50,918 nucleotides of DNA from Candidatus Mediterraneibacter intestinavium (GTDB lineage Bacteria > Bacillota > Clostridia > Lachnospirales > Lachnospiraceae). The notes under the pieces are model-generated. The model saw nothing but the letters and a program-made list of their open reading frames with translations. It searched no databases and was not told the origin of the DNA. The DNA is taken from the NCBI GenBank assembly GCA_019119205.1, contig DWXK01000069.1, forward strand, positions 1 to 50,918. The letters run 5' to 3'. The stretch's first letter is position 1; the number at the start of each line of letters is the position of its first letter. This document shows, piece after piece, positions 6,107-16,088 of the stretch. The position numbers and the translations under genes were made by a program.

Positions 6107-7933
6107 ATGAAGACAAAACGTGAAGATGTAAGAAATATCGCTATCATCGCCCATGTCGATCACGGAAAGACGACACTGGTGGATGAGCTTTTGAAACAGA
6201 GCGGTGTGTTCCGCGAAAATCAGGAAGTCGCAGAAAGGGTCATGGACTCCAACGATATCGAGCGTGAACGCGGGATCACTATCCTCTCAAAAAACACCGC
6301 CGTCCATTATAACGGCGTCAAGATCAACATTATCGACACCCCCGGCCATGCGGATTTCGGCGGCGAGGTGGAGCGTGTCCTCAAGATGGTGAACGGCGTC
6401 ATTCTCGTTGTCGATGCATTTGAGGGTGCCATGCCGCAGACAAAGTTCGTTCTCCGCAAAGCCCTTGAACTCGATCTTCCGGTCATCGTCTGCATCAACA
6501 AGATTGACCGCCCCGAAGCGCGTCCTGACGAAGTGATCGATGAAGTCCTGGAGCTTTTCATTGACCTTGGAGCTTCCGACGATCAGCTGGAGTGTCCCTT
6601 TGTATACGCTTCGGCAAAGGCAGGCGTAGCTGTGCTGGATCTCTCTGACGACGAAAAAGATATGAAACCTCTGTTCGAGACGATCCTGAAATACATCCCT
6701 GCTCCGGAAGGAGACCCTGAAGCGCCCACTCAGATCCTGATCAGTACGATCGATTATAATGAATACGTAGGTCGTATCGGGATCGGGAAGGTAGACAACG
6801 GTACGATCGCAGTAAATCAGGAGATGGTCCTTGTCAACCATCATGATCCTGACAAGCAGCAGAAGGTGAAGATCAGCAAACTCTACGAATTTGACGGACT
6901 GGAAAGGATTGAGGTCAAAGAGGCGACTATCGGCTCTATCGTTGCGGTCTCCGGCATCGCCGATATTTCCATCGGTGACACGCTCTGTTCCCCGGAAAAT
7001 CCGGAGCCGATCCCATTCCAGAAGATCTCCGAGCCGACGATCTCCATGCAGTTCATCGTCAACGACAGTCCGTTTGCCGGTCAGGAAGGAAAATATGTGA
7101 CTTCCCGTCATCTCCGTGAAAGACTGTTCCGTGAACTGAACACCGATGTCAGCCTGCGGGTGGAAGAGACAGACAATACAGACAGCTTTAAGGTATCCGG
7201 ACGTGGAGAACTCCATCTCTCTGTTCTCATTGAGAACATGCGCCGTGAAGGATATGAATTCGCTGTCAGCAAAGCCGAAGTCCTTTATAAGACAGATGAG
7301 TCCGGCAAAAAACTTGAGCCCATGGAAGCTGCTTATATCGATGTCCCGGACGAATTCACCGGCGTCGTGATCGAGAAACTCGGTCAGAGGAAAGGCGAAC
7401 TGAGGAACATGCATCCCTCTAACGGCGGATACACACGACTTGAATTTTCCATCCCGTCCAGAGGGCTCATCGGATACCGGGGCGAATTCCTGACAGACAC
7501 CAAAGGAAACGGGATCCTGAACACAAGTTTCGACGGATATGCTCCTTACAAGGGAGATATCCAGTACCGCAAACAGGGCTCTCTGATCGCATTCGAGACA
7601 GGGGAATCCGTGACTTACGGACTTTACAGCGCTCAGGAGAGAGGCACGCTCTTCATCGGGCCGGGAGAAAAAGTCTACTCCGGAATGGTCATCGGGCAGA
7701 ACGGAAAGGCAGAGGACATCGAACTGAATGTCTGCAAGACAAAACACCTTACCAACACCCGTTCTTCCAGTGCCGATGAAGCGCTCCGGCTCACACCGCC
7801 GCGTATCCTCAGCCTGGAACAGGCTCTCGACTTTATCGACACAGACGAGCTTCTGGAAGTAACACCGAAATCTCTGCGCATCCGCAAGAAGATCCTTGAC
7901 TCCAGAATGCGGAAACGAAGCAATATGAAATAA
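6107..7933 (+). CDS. typA: Translational GTPase TypA/BipA
   Basis: This 608-residue ribosome-associated GTPase is related to EF-G and LepA and helps 50S assembly and stress or cold adaptation. Motifs: P-loop AHVDHGKTT (15-23), switch I with RERGITILSKN, DTPGHADFGGEVERV, and NKID. It then has domain II, an EF-G-like domain and the BipA-specific C-terminus with NGGYTRLEFSIPSRGLIGYR and NVCKTKHLTNTRSSS. Full length for the family. Start chosen at MKTKREDVRNIAIIAHVDHG. A TATAAT hexamer (about 6077-6082) precedes it, so it probably has its own promoter after the regulatory cassette. No defects are seen. Confidence 0.97.
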   Translation: MKTKREDVRNIAIIAHVDHGKTTLVDELLKQSGVFRENQEVAERVMDSNDIERERGITILSKNTAVHYNGVKINIIDTPGHADFGGEVERVLKMVNGVILVVDAFEGAMPQTKFVLRKALELDLPVIVCINKIDRPEARPDEVIDEVLELFIDLGASDDQLECPFVYASAKAGVAVLDLSDDEKDMKPLFETILKYIPAPEGDPEAPTQILISTIDYNEYVGRIGIGKVDNGTIAVNQEMVLVNHHDPDKQQKVKISKLYEFDGLERIEVKEATIGSIVAVSGIADISIGDTLCSPENPEPIPFQKISEPTISMQFIVNDSPFAGQEGKYVTSRHLRERLFRELNTDVSLRVEETDNTDSFKVSGRGELHLSVLIENMRREGYEFAVSKAEVLYKTDESGKKLEPMEAAYIDVPDEFTGVVIEKLGQRKGELRNMHPSNGGYTRLEFSIPSRGLIGYRGEFLTDTKGNGILNTSFDGYAPYKGDIQYRKQGSLIAFETGESVTYGLYSAQERGTLFIGPGEKVYSGMVIGQNGKAEDIELNVCKTKHLTNTRSSSADEALRLTPPRILSLEQALDFIDTDELLEVTPKSLRIRKKILDSRMRKRSNMK

Positions 7934-8037
7934 GATTTATTCTATACATTCATGCTGTTCCATGATATAATATGTCCATAATACAGGTGGTTTTTGACAC
8001 TCTTCCTGTATAATATGAACAAAAGGAGTTGAACAGC

Positions 8038-8595
8038 ATGAATTTTATTATCAGTGGAAAAAACATCGAGGTAACTTCAGGCTTAAAAGATGCTATTGAA
8101 CAGAAGTTGGGAAAACTTGAAAGGTATTTCACTCCTGAAACAGAGATTATCGTAACGCTCAGTGTGGAAAAGGAGCGCCAGAAGATCGAGGTGACGATCC
8201 CGGTAAAAGGCAGCCTCATCCGCTCCGAGCAGACAAGCAGTGACATGTATGTATCTATTGACCTTGTGGAGGAAGTCATCGAGCGTCAGCTTCGGAAATA
8301 TAAAAACAAACTGATCGCCAGAAGCCAGGGACACCCCACTTCATTCTCCACAGAGAACAGTTTTAAGAAAGAATTCTTTGAATCCGAGGAAGAATCTCCC
8401 GAGGATGACGAGATCCGCATCGTCCGCACAAAAAAATTCGGCATCAAACCGATGTATCCGGAAGATGCATGCATCCAGATGGAACTCCTTGGACACAGCT
8501 TCTTCGTCTTCTCCAATGCTGAGACCGATGAAGTAAACGTAGTCTACAAAAGAAAAGACGGCTCCTTCGGACTGATCGAACCGGAATTTTCATAA
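8038..8595 (+). CDS. hpf: Ribosome hibernation-promoting factor, long form
   Basis: A 185-residue long-form HPF/YfiA protein. The N-terminal S30AE domain (1 to about 100, MNFIISGKNIEVTSGLKDAI...IVTLSVEKERQKIEVTIPVKG) binds the 30S decoding region. A linker of about 25 residues leads to the C-terminal dimerisation domain (about 125-185, KKFGIKPMYPEDACIQMELL...VYKRKDGSFGLIEPE) that joins two 70S ribosomes into inactive 100S dimers. The ATG at 8038 is used because AAGGAG (8023-8028) lies 9 bases upstream; an in-frame TTG at 8029 touches the ribosome site. It is downstream of typA on the same strand with a 100-base gap containing two TATAAT-like hexamers, so separate stationary-phase transcription is plausible. 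Confidence 0.95.
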   Translation: MNFIISGKNIEVTSGLKDAIEQKLGKLERYFTPETEIIVTLSVEKERQKIEVTIPVKGSLIRSEQTSSDMYVSIDLVEEVIERQLRKYKNKLIARSQGHPTSFSTENSFKKEFFESEEESPEDDEIRIVRTKKFGIKPMYPEDACIQMELLGHSFFVFSNAETDEVNVVYKRKDGSFGLIEPEFS

Positions 8596-8599
8596 ACCA

Positions 8600-8786
8600 G
8601 TCCACTCATGAGGCAAGATAGGCGAGCAGCGCCATTGCAAGCGCGCTTGCAAATGACGCTGTTTGACTAGCTTGACATATGGCGGACGCCATGAGCCCGG
8701 AGGCGCTGCATCGCAGTGTCTTCGGGCTTCCGCATGAGTGGACGGCCCCTCTCCGGCAGGATAGGCGGGCTGCGCTGTCGCAGCAC
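8600..8786. repeat. Structured intergenic repeat between hpf and yigZ
   Basis: The gap between two convergent genes is filled with nested inverted repeats. An outer stem GTCCACTCATG (8600-8610) pairs with 8733-8743. Inside are a palindrome TTGCAAGCGCGCTTGCAA (8634-8651) flanked by CAGCG/CGCTG, and a long hairpin around 8689-8736 with AGCCCG/CGGGCT and CTGC/GCAG. The block ATAGGCGAGCAGCGC near 8618 recurs in altered form at 8761 (ATAGGCGGGCTGCGC). The segment AGGCGAG..GCGCCATTGCAA (8620-8640) recurs at 31812-31832. No T-tract follows, so this is not a simple terminator. It may be a dispersed repeat or a structured RNA. Confidence 0.55.
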
Positions 8787-9413
8787 TCACCTCTTCTCAA
8801 ACCAGCACTCTTCCACCGTCTCGATCACCGCCTGCCCGTTGGTCCCTTCCATAACTTCTTTTCTCAGTTCTTCCACCTCATCTTCCGACACAAGAAGTTC
8901 CAGTTCTACCTTATCGGTGTAGGAGCACTCTTCCGGCGACAGATTTCTCTTTCCAAGACAGTACTGTATCTTCCCCCAGTCACCGTATTCTATGATCATG
9001 TGAAGTTTAACTCCGTAAATTCTGGTAATAATCTTACTGTCTCCGATCCCTGCCAGCGCAGCAGCCGTATATGCGCGCACCAGACCGCCAGTCCCCAGCA
9101 GAGTCCCGCCGAAATACCGTGTCACGACCACGAGCACATCTGTGAGTCCCTTCCCGCGTATCACTTCAAGTATGGGTTTTCCTGCTGTGCCTGCCGGTTC
9201 ACCATCGTCACTCATACGTTCTGTGGGCGGATTTCCGCCCAATACATACGCCCAGCAGTTATGCCGTGCATCCCAGTGCTTTTTTCTGGTCTCTTCCAGG
9301 CGCTGAAATGCCTCTTCCTCCGAGGTGACAGGAAAGACATTTGCGATAAAGTGGGATTTCTTTTCAACGATCTCTCCCTGCCCTCCTGTATATACTGTAT
9401 TATAAGACTTCAT
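8787..9413 (-). CDS. YigZ/IMPACT-family protein (UPF0029)
   Basis: A 208-residue protein of the YigZ family, related to eukaryotic IMPACT. Bacterial members are implicated in translation-related nucleic-acid binding, but their exact role is not established. The N-terminal UPF0029 domain (about 15-125) shows KKSHFIANVFPV, ARHNCWAYVLG, RMSDDGEPAGTAGKPILEVI and VVVTRYFGGTLLGTGGLVRAY. The smaller C-terminal DUF1949 domain (about 140-205) follows. GGGAGGGAT lies ahead of the ATG. It is a single gene, convergent with hpf and divergent from the PBP gene. Nothing unusual in the protein. Confidence 0.92.
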   Translation of the reverse strand: MKSYNTVYTGGQGEIVEKKSHFIANVFPVTSEEEAFQRLEETRKKHWDARHNCWAYVLGGNPPTERMSDDGEPAGTAGKPILEVIRGKGLTDVLVVVTRYFGGTLLGTGGLVRAYTAAALAGIGDSKIITRIYGVKLHMIIEYGDWGKIQYCLGKRNLSPEECSYTDKVELELLVSEDEVEELRKEVMEGTNGQAVIETVEECWFEKR

Positions 9414-9524
9414 GTCATCCCTCCCAAATACTGACTGTTCTTACTATAACTACAGGAAGAGGAAACTGCAATATATTCTTAAGATTTCCTTGTAAAATGT
9501 GAAGTTTTTATTTTCTTCTTTATT

Positions 9525-9547
9525 TAGAATAGTAAATTTGCTATAAT
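9525..9547 (+). promoter_or_regulatory. Extended -10 promoter of the class A PBP gene
   Basis: TTTGCTATAAT ends at 9547, giving a TATAAT preceded by TGC, an extended -10. The matching -35 region (TTTATT, 9519-9524) is poor. The ribosome site follows 14 bases later, so the leader is very short. Confidence 0.5.
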
Positions 9548-9575
9548 CAAAAGAGTGTAAAGGAGGATGTTATTC

Positions 9576-12113
9576 GTGAATTACGGAAAAAACAATCTTT
9601 CGCGAAGAAAGAAAAAGATCTCTTCCAAGAAGAAGATGCAGAAAAAGCGGGTTGGAGTCCGTCTGTTCAAAGCGGTCATAGTCAGCCTGCTGCTTTTATG
9701 CGTCATCGGCGTTGCCGGTGCCGGAGTATTTGCTTATCAGATCATACAAAACACCCCGGAAGTGACCGCAGAGGATATCATGCCTCAGGGCTACACGAGT
9801 TTTATCGTAGATCAGAACGGCAATCAGATCGAACGTCTCAATGACTCCAGTTCGAACCGTGTTTACCGTACCTATGATCAGATTCCGGAATATATGGCGC
9901 ACGCCTTCGTCGCTATTGAGGACGAGCGTTTCTATGAGCACAACGGGATCGACCTTCAGGGTATTATCCGCGCAGGTGTTATAGGCATCACAAACGGCTT
10001 CAATTTCACGGAAGGTGCAAGTACGCTCACACAGCAGCTCATCAAGAACAATGTATTCCCTGATTTTGTCAATGAGGAGACGCTCTTTGACCGAGTAGAG
10101 CGTAAGCTTCAGGAGCAGTATCTCGCTCTCCAGATCGAAAAGGACCTGAGCAAAGAGGAGATCCTGGAAGCATACATGAATACGATCAACCTCGGCCAGG
10201 GGTGCCTGGGAGTTCAGGCTGCATCGACACGTTATTTCAATAAAAACGTTTCAGACCTTACGCTCTCTGAGTGTGCAGTGATCGCAGCCATCACACAGAA
10301 TCCTACCAGATATGACCCGGTAAAAAATCCGGACGACAACGCAGAAAGGCGTCAGAGAGTCCTTGATAACATGCTGGAACAGGGCTATATCTCGCAGCAG
10401 GAGTACGATGAGGCCGTCGCAGACAATGTCTATGACCGTATCCTTGAGACTGCTGCCGCGACGACAAACGATGAGCCTTACTCCTATTTTGTTGATGCTC
10501 TGATCGAGCAGCTCGTAAATGATCTGATGACCGAGAAAGGGTATTCAGAGGCACAGGCATACAACCTGATCTACAGCGGCGGTCTGACCATCACAGCAAC
10601 TCAGGATTCTGAGATCCAGAAGATCTGTGACGAAGAGGTTGCTGATGTGGGAGATTATCTGAGCGTGACAGAATACGGCCTTGAATACGCCCTCACCATC
10701 CATCGCGAGGACGGTACAGCAGAAAACTACAGCCAGGAACAGCTGGCTTCCTACATCCGCGATAAATATGACGATGATTATCCACTTGTCTTCAGCTCTG
10801 AAGATGCTGCAAACGAGATGATCGCCGAGTACAAGAGCACTCTGAACATTGGGGAAAATGATACTGTAGATGAAAATATCAATCTCACACTCCAGCCTCA
10901 GGTTTCCGTTGTTCTCATGGACCAGTATACCGGTCAGGTAAAAGCGATCGTCGGTGGCCGCGGAGAGAAAAAGACCAGCCTTTCTCTGAACCGCGCAACA
11001 GGTTCTACGAGACAGCCCGGTTCCTGTTTTAAGATCCTTTCAACTTATGCTCCTGCATTGAATGAATGCGGCATGAACCTGTCCAGTCCTATCGTGGATG
11101 AATATTATGAATATAAGACCGGGCAGGAGGTCAGAAACTGGGATCTTACACACGTCGGTACTACAAATATGCGCTATGCAATCGAGCATTCGATCAATGT
11201 ATGTGCAGTCCGCACTCTGACTGAAGTTGTAGGTGAAGAAAAAGGGTTTGAATATCTTGAAAACTTTGGTATTACAACTCTTACAGACGAAGACAGGACC
11301 TCACAGGCAAAAGCTCTTGGTGGTATCACAAACGGTGTATACAATATCGAACTTACAGCTGCCTATGCTGCGATCGCAAACGGCGGAACTTACACAGAGC
11401 CGATCCTCTACACCCAGGTTCTGGATCACGACGGAAATGTCCTTCTGGATAATTCCACACCAGACACTCATGAAGTTATCAAAGAGTCCACAGCATATCT
11501 TCTCACAAATGCGATGGAAGATGTGATCAACCAGGGAACGGGTACATCGGCAAGACTGGACAACATGCATGCTGCCGGAAAAACCGGTACGACTAACAGC
11601 AGTACAGACCTCTGGCTTGCAGCATATACACCTTACTATACTGCATCTGTTTGGGGCGGCTATGACAGCAATAAGCCTATGGAAAACCTCAGCCAGTCCT
11701 GGCATTCCAGACTGTGGAAAGCGATCATGGACAAAGTTCACGAGGGTCTTGAGGACAAAGAATTTGAAGTGCCTTCTTCTGTCGTAGAGGCTTCCATTTG
11801 TTCAGAGACCGGTCTCCTCGCAGTTTCAAGCTGTCCATCTTACACGGATTATTTTGCAGAGGAAAACGTGCCTACCCAGAGTTGTTCCGGACATTACGTT
11901 GAGCCGGAACCGGAAGAAGAGGCTGTCGAGGAAACACCGGAGGAAGGGACTACAGAAGAAGTTCCCGCTGAAGGTGCCACAGATCCGAACGGCGGAACCG
12001 TGGAAACTCCTTCTACCGAACAGCCGGTGACTCCGGAAACTCCTGCGGAGCCGCCCGTGGAGGAGACACCACCTGCAGAGACACCGACTGATCCTGCTGC
12101 TCCCGCACAATAG
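9576..12113 (+). CDS. Class A penicillin-binding protein (transglycosylase/transpeptidase), PBP1A-like
   Basis: This 845-residue bifunctional peptidoglycan synthase has a Lys/Arg-rich cytoplasmic head (8-34), one membrane anchor (about 35-56) and an outside GT51 domain with the catalytic-Glu motif IEDERFYEHNGID (Glu115) and GASTLTQQL. The transpeptidase domain follows with Ser483 in GSCFK, SIN (539-541) and KTG (669-671). The last 70 residues are a Pro/Glu/Thr-rich tail of low complexity, presumably wall-spanning. The GTG at 9576 is preferred because AGGAGG ends 9 bases upstream; the ATG at 9567 abuts that site. It polymerises glycan strands and cross-links stem peptides at the outer face of the membrane. 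It is monocistronic, ending before a strong terminator. Confidence 0.95.
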   Translation: MNYGKNNLSRRKKKISSKKKMQKKRVGVRLFKAVIVSLLLLCVIGVAGAGVFAYQIIQNTPEVTAEDIMPQGYTSFIVDQNGNQIERLNDSSSNRVYRTYDQIPEYMAHAFVAIEDERFYEHNGIDLQGIIRAGVIGITNGFNFTEGASTLTQQLIKNNVFPDFVNEETLFDRVERKLQEQYLALQIEKDLSKEEILEAYMNTINLGQGCLGVQAASTRYFNKNVSDLTLSECAVIAAITQNPTRYDPVKNPDDNAERRQRVLDNMLEQGYISQQEYDEAVADNVYDRILETAAATTNDEPYSYFVDALIEQLVNDLMTEKGYSEAQAYNLIYSGGLTITATQDSEIQKICDEEVADVGDYLSVTEYGLEYALTIHREDGTAENYSQEQLASYIRDKYDDDYPLVFSSEDAANEMIAEYKSTLNIGENDTVDENINLTLQPQVSVVLMDQYTGQVKAIVGGRGEKKTSLSLNRATGSTRQPGSCFKILSTYAPALNECGMNLSSPIVDEYYEYKTGQEVRNWDLTHVGTTNMRYAIEHSINVCAVRTLTEVVGEEKGFEYLENFGITTLTDEDRTSQAKALGGITNGVYNIELTAAYAAIANGGTYTEPILYTQVLDHDGNVLLDNSTPDTHEVIKESTAYLLTNAMEDVINQGTGTSARLDNMHAAGKTGTTNSSTDLWLAAYTPYYTASVWGGYDSNKPMENLSQSWHSRLWKAIMDKVHEGLEDKEFEVPSSVVEASICSETGLLAVSSCPSYTDYFAEENVPTQSCSGHYVEPEPEEEAVEETPEEGTTEEVPAEGATDPNGGTVETPSTEQPVTPETPAEPPVEETPPAETPTDPAAPAQ

Positions 12114-12146
12114 GAATTTCAGCTTTATATCTAAATAACAGTTCAA

Positions 12147-12202
12147 AGGGAGTGCCGCTCCTTCATTGAAGAATAATGTTCAATGAAGGAGCGGCACTCC
12201 CT
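12147..12202. terminator. Bidirectional terminator between the PBP and glucokinase genes
   Basis: A perfect 24-bp stem (12147-12170 with 12179-12202) has an 8-nt loop between two convergent genes. The core is AGGGAGTGCCGCTCC and its complement. No long T-tract follows on either side, but the stability and location make termination for both genes the likely role. Confidence 0.8.
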
Positions 12203-12285
12203 GTTATACTCTTCTGTCCTTTGACAGGTTGACCTCCATTTTCTATTTACGCTTTCCTTTTACTCTTTCTGCTTTGCGCTCTCAT

Positions 12286-13224
12286 TTACGCTTTGTCGAT
12301 CACCAGTTTTGCGGCGCCGCAGATACCTGCGTCATTTCCCAGTGTTGCAAGTGTAAAACGGACATTCTGGTTCGCAAAAAAGGCACGCTCCATATACGGC
12401 TTCTGTATGTACGAGATCAGGACTTCTCCTGCTTTAGAAACACCTCCGCCGATCACAAACACCGCAGGGTCTGTCACTGCCGCCAGATTAGCAAGGGCAT
12501 GTCCCAGGTAGGTCCCAAATTCCGCTGCGATCTTTTTTGCGATCTCATCCCCCTCTTTCACTGCGTCAAACACATCTTTTGCTGTGACGTCTTCTTTGTT
12601 CAGACATGTCGGACGGAGATCCTGTCCCAGCTTTTTCTTTGCAAGTCGCACAATGCCTGTCGCTGATGCATACTGCTCCAGGCATCCCCGGTTTCCGCAT
12701 CCGCATTTATCTGTCTCCTCATAGTTCACACAGAGGTGTCCGATCTCTCCACCTGCTCCGTTCTGACCGACAAGCATCTTTCCGTCAATGATGACTCCGC
12801 CGCCTACTCCGGTCCCCAGCGTCACCATGATCATATTCTTTTCTCCGGCGCCGCCGCCTTTCCACATTTCTCCAAGCGCCGCAACGTTCGCATCATTTCC
12901 TATCTCTGCGCGCAGTCCGGTCAGTTCTTCCAGTTCTTTTTTGACTTCCTTATAATTCCATCCAAGATTGGCGCTGCCGTTCACGACTCCATCTGCAGTG
13001 ACCGGGGCCGGGACCCCTGCGCCGATTCCAAGGATATCTTCCTTATCAAGTTCATGTTCCCCGAGTTTCTTTTCAATAGACGCAGCGATATTGGGAAGGA
13101 TCGCCTTTCCTTCATCTGAGGTATCCGTAGTGATCTCCCATTTGTCAATGATCGCTCCGCTCTCTTCGAACAGTCCCATCTTCACTGTAGTGCCTCCGAT
13201 ATCCACCCCAAAACAACACTTCAT
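12286..13224 (-). CDS. glk: ROK-family glucokinase
   Basis: A 312-residue ATP-dependent sugar kinase of the ROK family, expected to phosphorylate free glucose in the cytoplasm. Motifs are the N-terminal phosphate loop GVDIGGTTVKMG (6-17), the catalytic region EIGNDANVAALGE, ATP-binding GTGVGGG, and the ROK zinc site with EIGHLCV and CGCGNRGCLEQYAS. Length is as expected and there is no HTH, so it is a kinase and not a ROK repressor. It lies 32 bases behind hprK on the same strand with AGGAGGGC ahead of its ATG. It would take the glucose released by the maltodextrin enzymes further along this window into glycolysis. Confidence 0.93.
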   Translation of the reverse strand: MKCCFGVDIGGTTVKMGLFEESGAIIDKWEITTDTSDEGKAILPNIAASIEKKLGEHELDKEDILGIGAGVPAPVTADGVVNGSANLGWNYKEVKKELEELTGLRAEIGNDANVAALGEMWKGGGAGEKNMIMVTLGTGVGGGVIIDGKMLVGQNGAGGEIGHLCVNYEETDKCGCGNRGCLEQYASATGIVRLAKKKLGQDLRPTCLNKEDVTAKDVFDAVKEGDEIAKKIAAEFGTYLGHALANLAAVTDPAVFVIGGGVSKAGEVLISYIQKPYMERAFFANQNVRFTLATLGNDAGICGAAKLVIDKA

Positions 13225-13256
13225 TTCTTTTGCCCTCCTGATATTCAGATCATTTT

Positions 13257-14189
13257 TTATTTACTTCTTTTTGCAAGATTTTCCTGAACTCTCTTGTAAA
13301 GTTCCTGAGCTGCATTGTAGCCCATCTGTTTCTGTCTGTGGTTGACAGCTGCCGACTCAGTGATAATAGCAAGATTTCTTCCCGGCCGGATCGGGATCCT
13401 GTGACATACGACTTTGTTTCCCAGGAATTCTGTGTATTCCTCCTCCAGGCCCAGACGGTCATACTCTTTGTCTCTGCTCCAGTCTTCGAGTGTGATGACA
13501 AGGTCGATATTCTGCGTATCTCTGACGCTCTGTACACCGAACATGGACCTGACGTCCACAATGCCGATCCCCCGCAGTTCGATAAAGTGCTTTGTGATAT
13601 CCGGAGCCGATCCTACAAGAGTCTCGTCGCTCACTTTCCTGATCTCCACCACGTCATCCGTAACAAGGCGGTGTCCTCTCTTGATCAGTTCCAGCGCAGC
13701 CTCGCTCTTTCCGATCCCGCTCTCTCCCATGATCAGTACCCCTACGCCATAAACGTCCACAAGCACGCCATGGATCGAGATGCACGGCGCCAGCTTCACA
13801 TTCATCCATCGGATGATCTCCGCCGTAAAATCAGAAGTCTGCTTTGTAGTCTTAAATACCGGAACGCCATATTTTACCGCTTTCTCGATAAAACCATCTA
13901 CAGGGTCCATATCCCTGCAAAGTACAACACAGGGAATGGGATGCTGCAGCAGCTTGTCAAAGATCTCTTCTCTGCGCTCTTCTGTGAGTGTCTGCACATA
14001 AGTATGCTCAACATTTCCTATGATCTGTACCCGGGTTGAATCAAAGTGATCAAAGAAACCGGCAAGCTGCAGTGCCGGACGGTTGACATCCGGTACATGA
14101 ACTTCCTTCTCTGTCATCTCCACCTCCGGAGTAAGGTTCTTCAGATCCATCTTTTCTACGATCTCACTTAATCTAATGCCATGTCCCAT
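13257..14189 (-). CDS. hprK: HPr kinase/phosphorylase
   Basis: This 310-residue bifunctional enzyme phosphorylates and dephosphorylates Ser46 of HPr and so sets carbon catabolite repression through CcpA. The N-terminal MurF-like domain covers about 1-130. The catalytic domain has His140 in SIHGVLVDVYG, the P-loop GESGIGKS (155-162), TDDVVEI (177-183) and the HprK signature with RGIGIVDVRSMFG (206-218). Full length. AAGGAG precedes the ATG. It sits between uvrC (upstream) and glucokinase (downstream), a common clostridial neighbourhood, and is probably co-transcribed with both. Confidence 0.97.
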   Translation of the reverse strand: MGHGIRLSEIVEKMDLKNLTPEVEMTEKEVHVPDVNRPALQLAGFFDHFDSTRVQIIGNVEHTYVQTLTEERREEIFDKLLQHPIPCVVLCRDMDPVDGFIEKAVKYGVPVFKTTKQTSDFTAEIIRWMNVKLAPCISIHGVLVDVYGVGVLIMGESGIGKSEAALELIKRGHRLVTDDVVEIRKVSDETLVGSAPDITKHFIELRGIGIVDVRSMFGVQSVRDTQNIDLVITLEDWSRDKEYDRLGLEEEYTEFLGNKVVCHRIPIRPGRNLAIITESAAVNHRQKQMGYNAAQELYKRVQENLAKRSK

Positions 14190-14227
14190 ATATTTTCTCC
14201 TTTTCGCTGTTTGTGTATATCATATCA

Positions 14228-16081
14228 CTAATGAAAAAACTTGTACACCGATTCCGCCGCTTTTTCATTCATAGACGGGATTTTTGCGAGTTCCTCCACT
14301 GTTGCTTCCCGTATCGCATCCAGACTGAGATACTGTCTCATCAGAGCCTTCCTCCTTGCCGGACCGATTCCCTCGATATCATCCAGGATCGAGTGGACCT
14401 GTCCTTTTCCTCTCAGCTGCCGGTGATACTCGATCGCAAACCGATGGGCTTCATCCTGTATCCTCGTGATCAGGCGGAACGCCTCTGAAGATTTATCGAT
14501 CGGGATCTCTTCATTGTGGTAGTAGAGTCCTCTCGTGCGGTGGTGATCGTCTTTCACCATGCCGCAGACCGGGATATCCAGGTACAGTTCTTCCAGTACC
14601 TGGAGTGCGATGTTCACCTGACCCTTTCCTCCGTCCATCAGGATCAGATCCGGAAATGCGGTGAATTTTCCCATCTCTGTATTTTCCTGCCGTTCTCTCA
14701 GACCGTGTGTAAAGCGCCTTGTAAGGACTTCTCTCATGCTTCCGTAATCGTCGGCTCCTTTGATTCCCTTGATCTTAAACTTGCGGTAATCATTTCTCTT
14801 TGGTCTTCCCCTCTCATAGACTACCATGGATCCCACAGACTCAAAACCGTTTGTGTTGGAGATATCATATGCCTCCATCCGGGTGATCCCGTCCAGGTCA
14901 AGAAGAGCTGCGATCTCTTTCACTGCTCCGATCGTCCTTCCCTCTTCCCGCTTCAGCCGTTCTTTGTCCTTTGTAAGGACCAGTCTGGCATTCTCCGCTG
15001 CCAATTCCACCAATTTTTCTTTTGTCCCTTTTTTCGGGATACGAAGAGTCACCTTCTGACCGCGCTTTGCTGTGAGCCACGCCTCCAGCAGTTCTCTCTC
15101 TTCCACATCCTCCTGGAGCATCAGTTCACCGGGAATGAACGGGGTGCCGGCGTAATACTGCTTGATAAAGTTGTCCAGGATGCTGCTCTTCTCTTCCCCT
15201 TTTGAGATCCGAAGATAAAAATGGTCTCTTCCGATCAACCTGCCTCCCCGGATAAAGAATACCTGTACCACTGCATCTTCTTCCTCTGACGCCACAGCGA
15301 GCACATCCCGGTCCTCGCCGCTGGAATCCGTGATCTTCTGTTTCTGCGCCACTTTTTTTACGCTGCCGATCAGTTCGCGGTACTCAATGGCACGCTCAAA
15401 TTCCAGCTTCTCGGAAGCATCGTTCATCTTCTCTTCCAGGTCTTTGAGTACAGCGTCATAGTTTCCGTTAAGGAAACGGATCACCTCATTGATCAGTTTT
15501 CCATACTCTTCCCGGGAGATATATCCCTGGCATGGCGCATCGCACTGCTTGATGTGATAGTTCAGGCAGGGTCTCTCCTTCCCTATGTCCCTCGGAAGGC
15601 TGCGGCTGCAGCTCCTGACATGGAACAGTTTGTGGATCAGGTCTATGGTGTCACGCACAGCCTGTGAGCTGGTAAACGGGCCGAAATATTTTGCCTTATC
15701 CCTGAGCATCTTTCTAGAAAGGATCACTCTGGGGAAAGGTTCGTTAGTCGTCACCTTGATAAAAGGATAGGTCTTGTCATCCATGAGCATGGTATTATAT
15801 TTCGGACGGTGTTCCTTGATCAGATTGCACTCCAGGACCAGCGCCTCCAGCTCCGAATCCGTCACAATGTACTCAAAACGCCGGATATGAGTCACCATCT
15901 GCTCGATCTTGACTCCTTTATTCCTGCTGCTCTGGAAATACTGCCTGACCCGGTTTTTCAGGCTGATCGCCTTTCCAACGTAGATGATATTATCTTTTTC
16001 ATCATGCATGAGATAAACCCCCGGTCTGCCCGGGAGTTTTTTTAATTCTTCCTGTATATCAAAATTATTATTCGTTTCCAT
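14228..16081 (-). CDS. uvrC: UvrABC excision nuclease subunit C
   Basis: This 617-residue subunit makes the two incisions of nucleotide-excision repair. It has an N-terminal GIY-YIG nuclease domain ([29 protein letters not shown]), a UVR motif region (near [24 protein letters not shown]), a central UvrC/RNase-H-like domain ([24 protein letters not shown]) and a C-terminal helix-hairpin-helix ([13 protein letters not shown]...[16 protein letters not shown]). [18 protein letters not shown] fits the family N-terminus, so the ATG at 16081 is taken. The frame is open to a TTG at 16117, but that lies inside a promoter and terminator. No ribosome site precedes the ATG, and the promoter would start transcription almost at it. 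Confidence 0.95.
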   Translation of the reverse strand: METNNNFDIQEELKKLPGRPGVYLMHDEKDNIIYVGKAISLKNRVRQYFQSSRNKGVKIEQMVTHIRRFEYIVTDSELEALVLECNLIKEHRPKYNTMLMDDKTYPFIKVTTNEPFPRVILSRKMLRDKAKYFGPFTSSQAVRDTIDLIHKLFHVRSCSRSLPRDIGKERPCLNYHIKQCDAPCQGYISREEYGKLINEVIRFLNGNYDAVLKDLEEKMNDASEKLEFERAIEYRELIGSVKKVAQKQKITDSSGEDRDVLAVASEEEDAVVQVFFIRGGRLIGRDHFYLRISKGEEKSSILDNFIKQYYAGTPFIPGELMLQEDVEERELLEAWLTAKRGQKVTLRIPKKGTKEKLVELAAENARLVLTKDKERLKREEGRTIGAVKEIAALLDLDGITRMEAYDISNTNGFESVGSMVVYERGRPKRNDYRKFKIKGIKGADDYGSMREVLTRRFTHGLRERQENTEMGKFTAFPDLILMDGGKGQVNIALQVLEELYLDIPVCGMVKDDHHRTRGLYYHNEEIPIDKSSEAFRLITRIQDEAHRFAIEYHRQLRGKGQVHSILDDIEGIGPARRKALMRQYLSLDAIREATVEELAKIPSMNEKAAESVYKFFH

Positions 16082-16088
16082 GGTTAAC

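Noticed and set aside
6287-7747. Long open frame (about 486 codons) on the strand opposite typA
   Set aside because: It is a mirror of typA codon usage, has no family signature or ribosome site, and typA is a certain gene.
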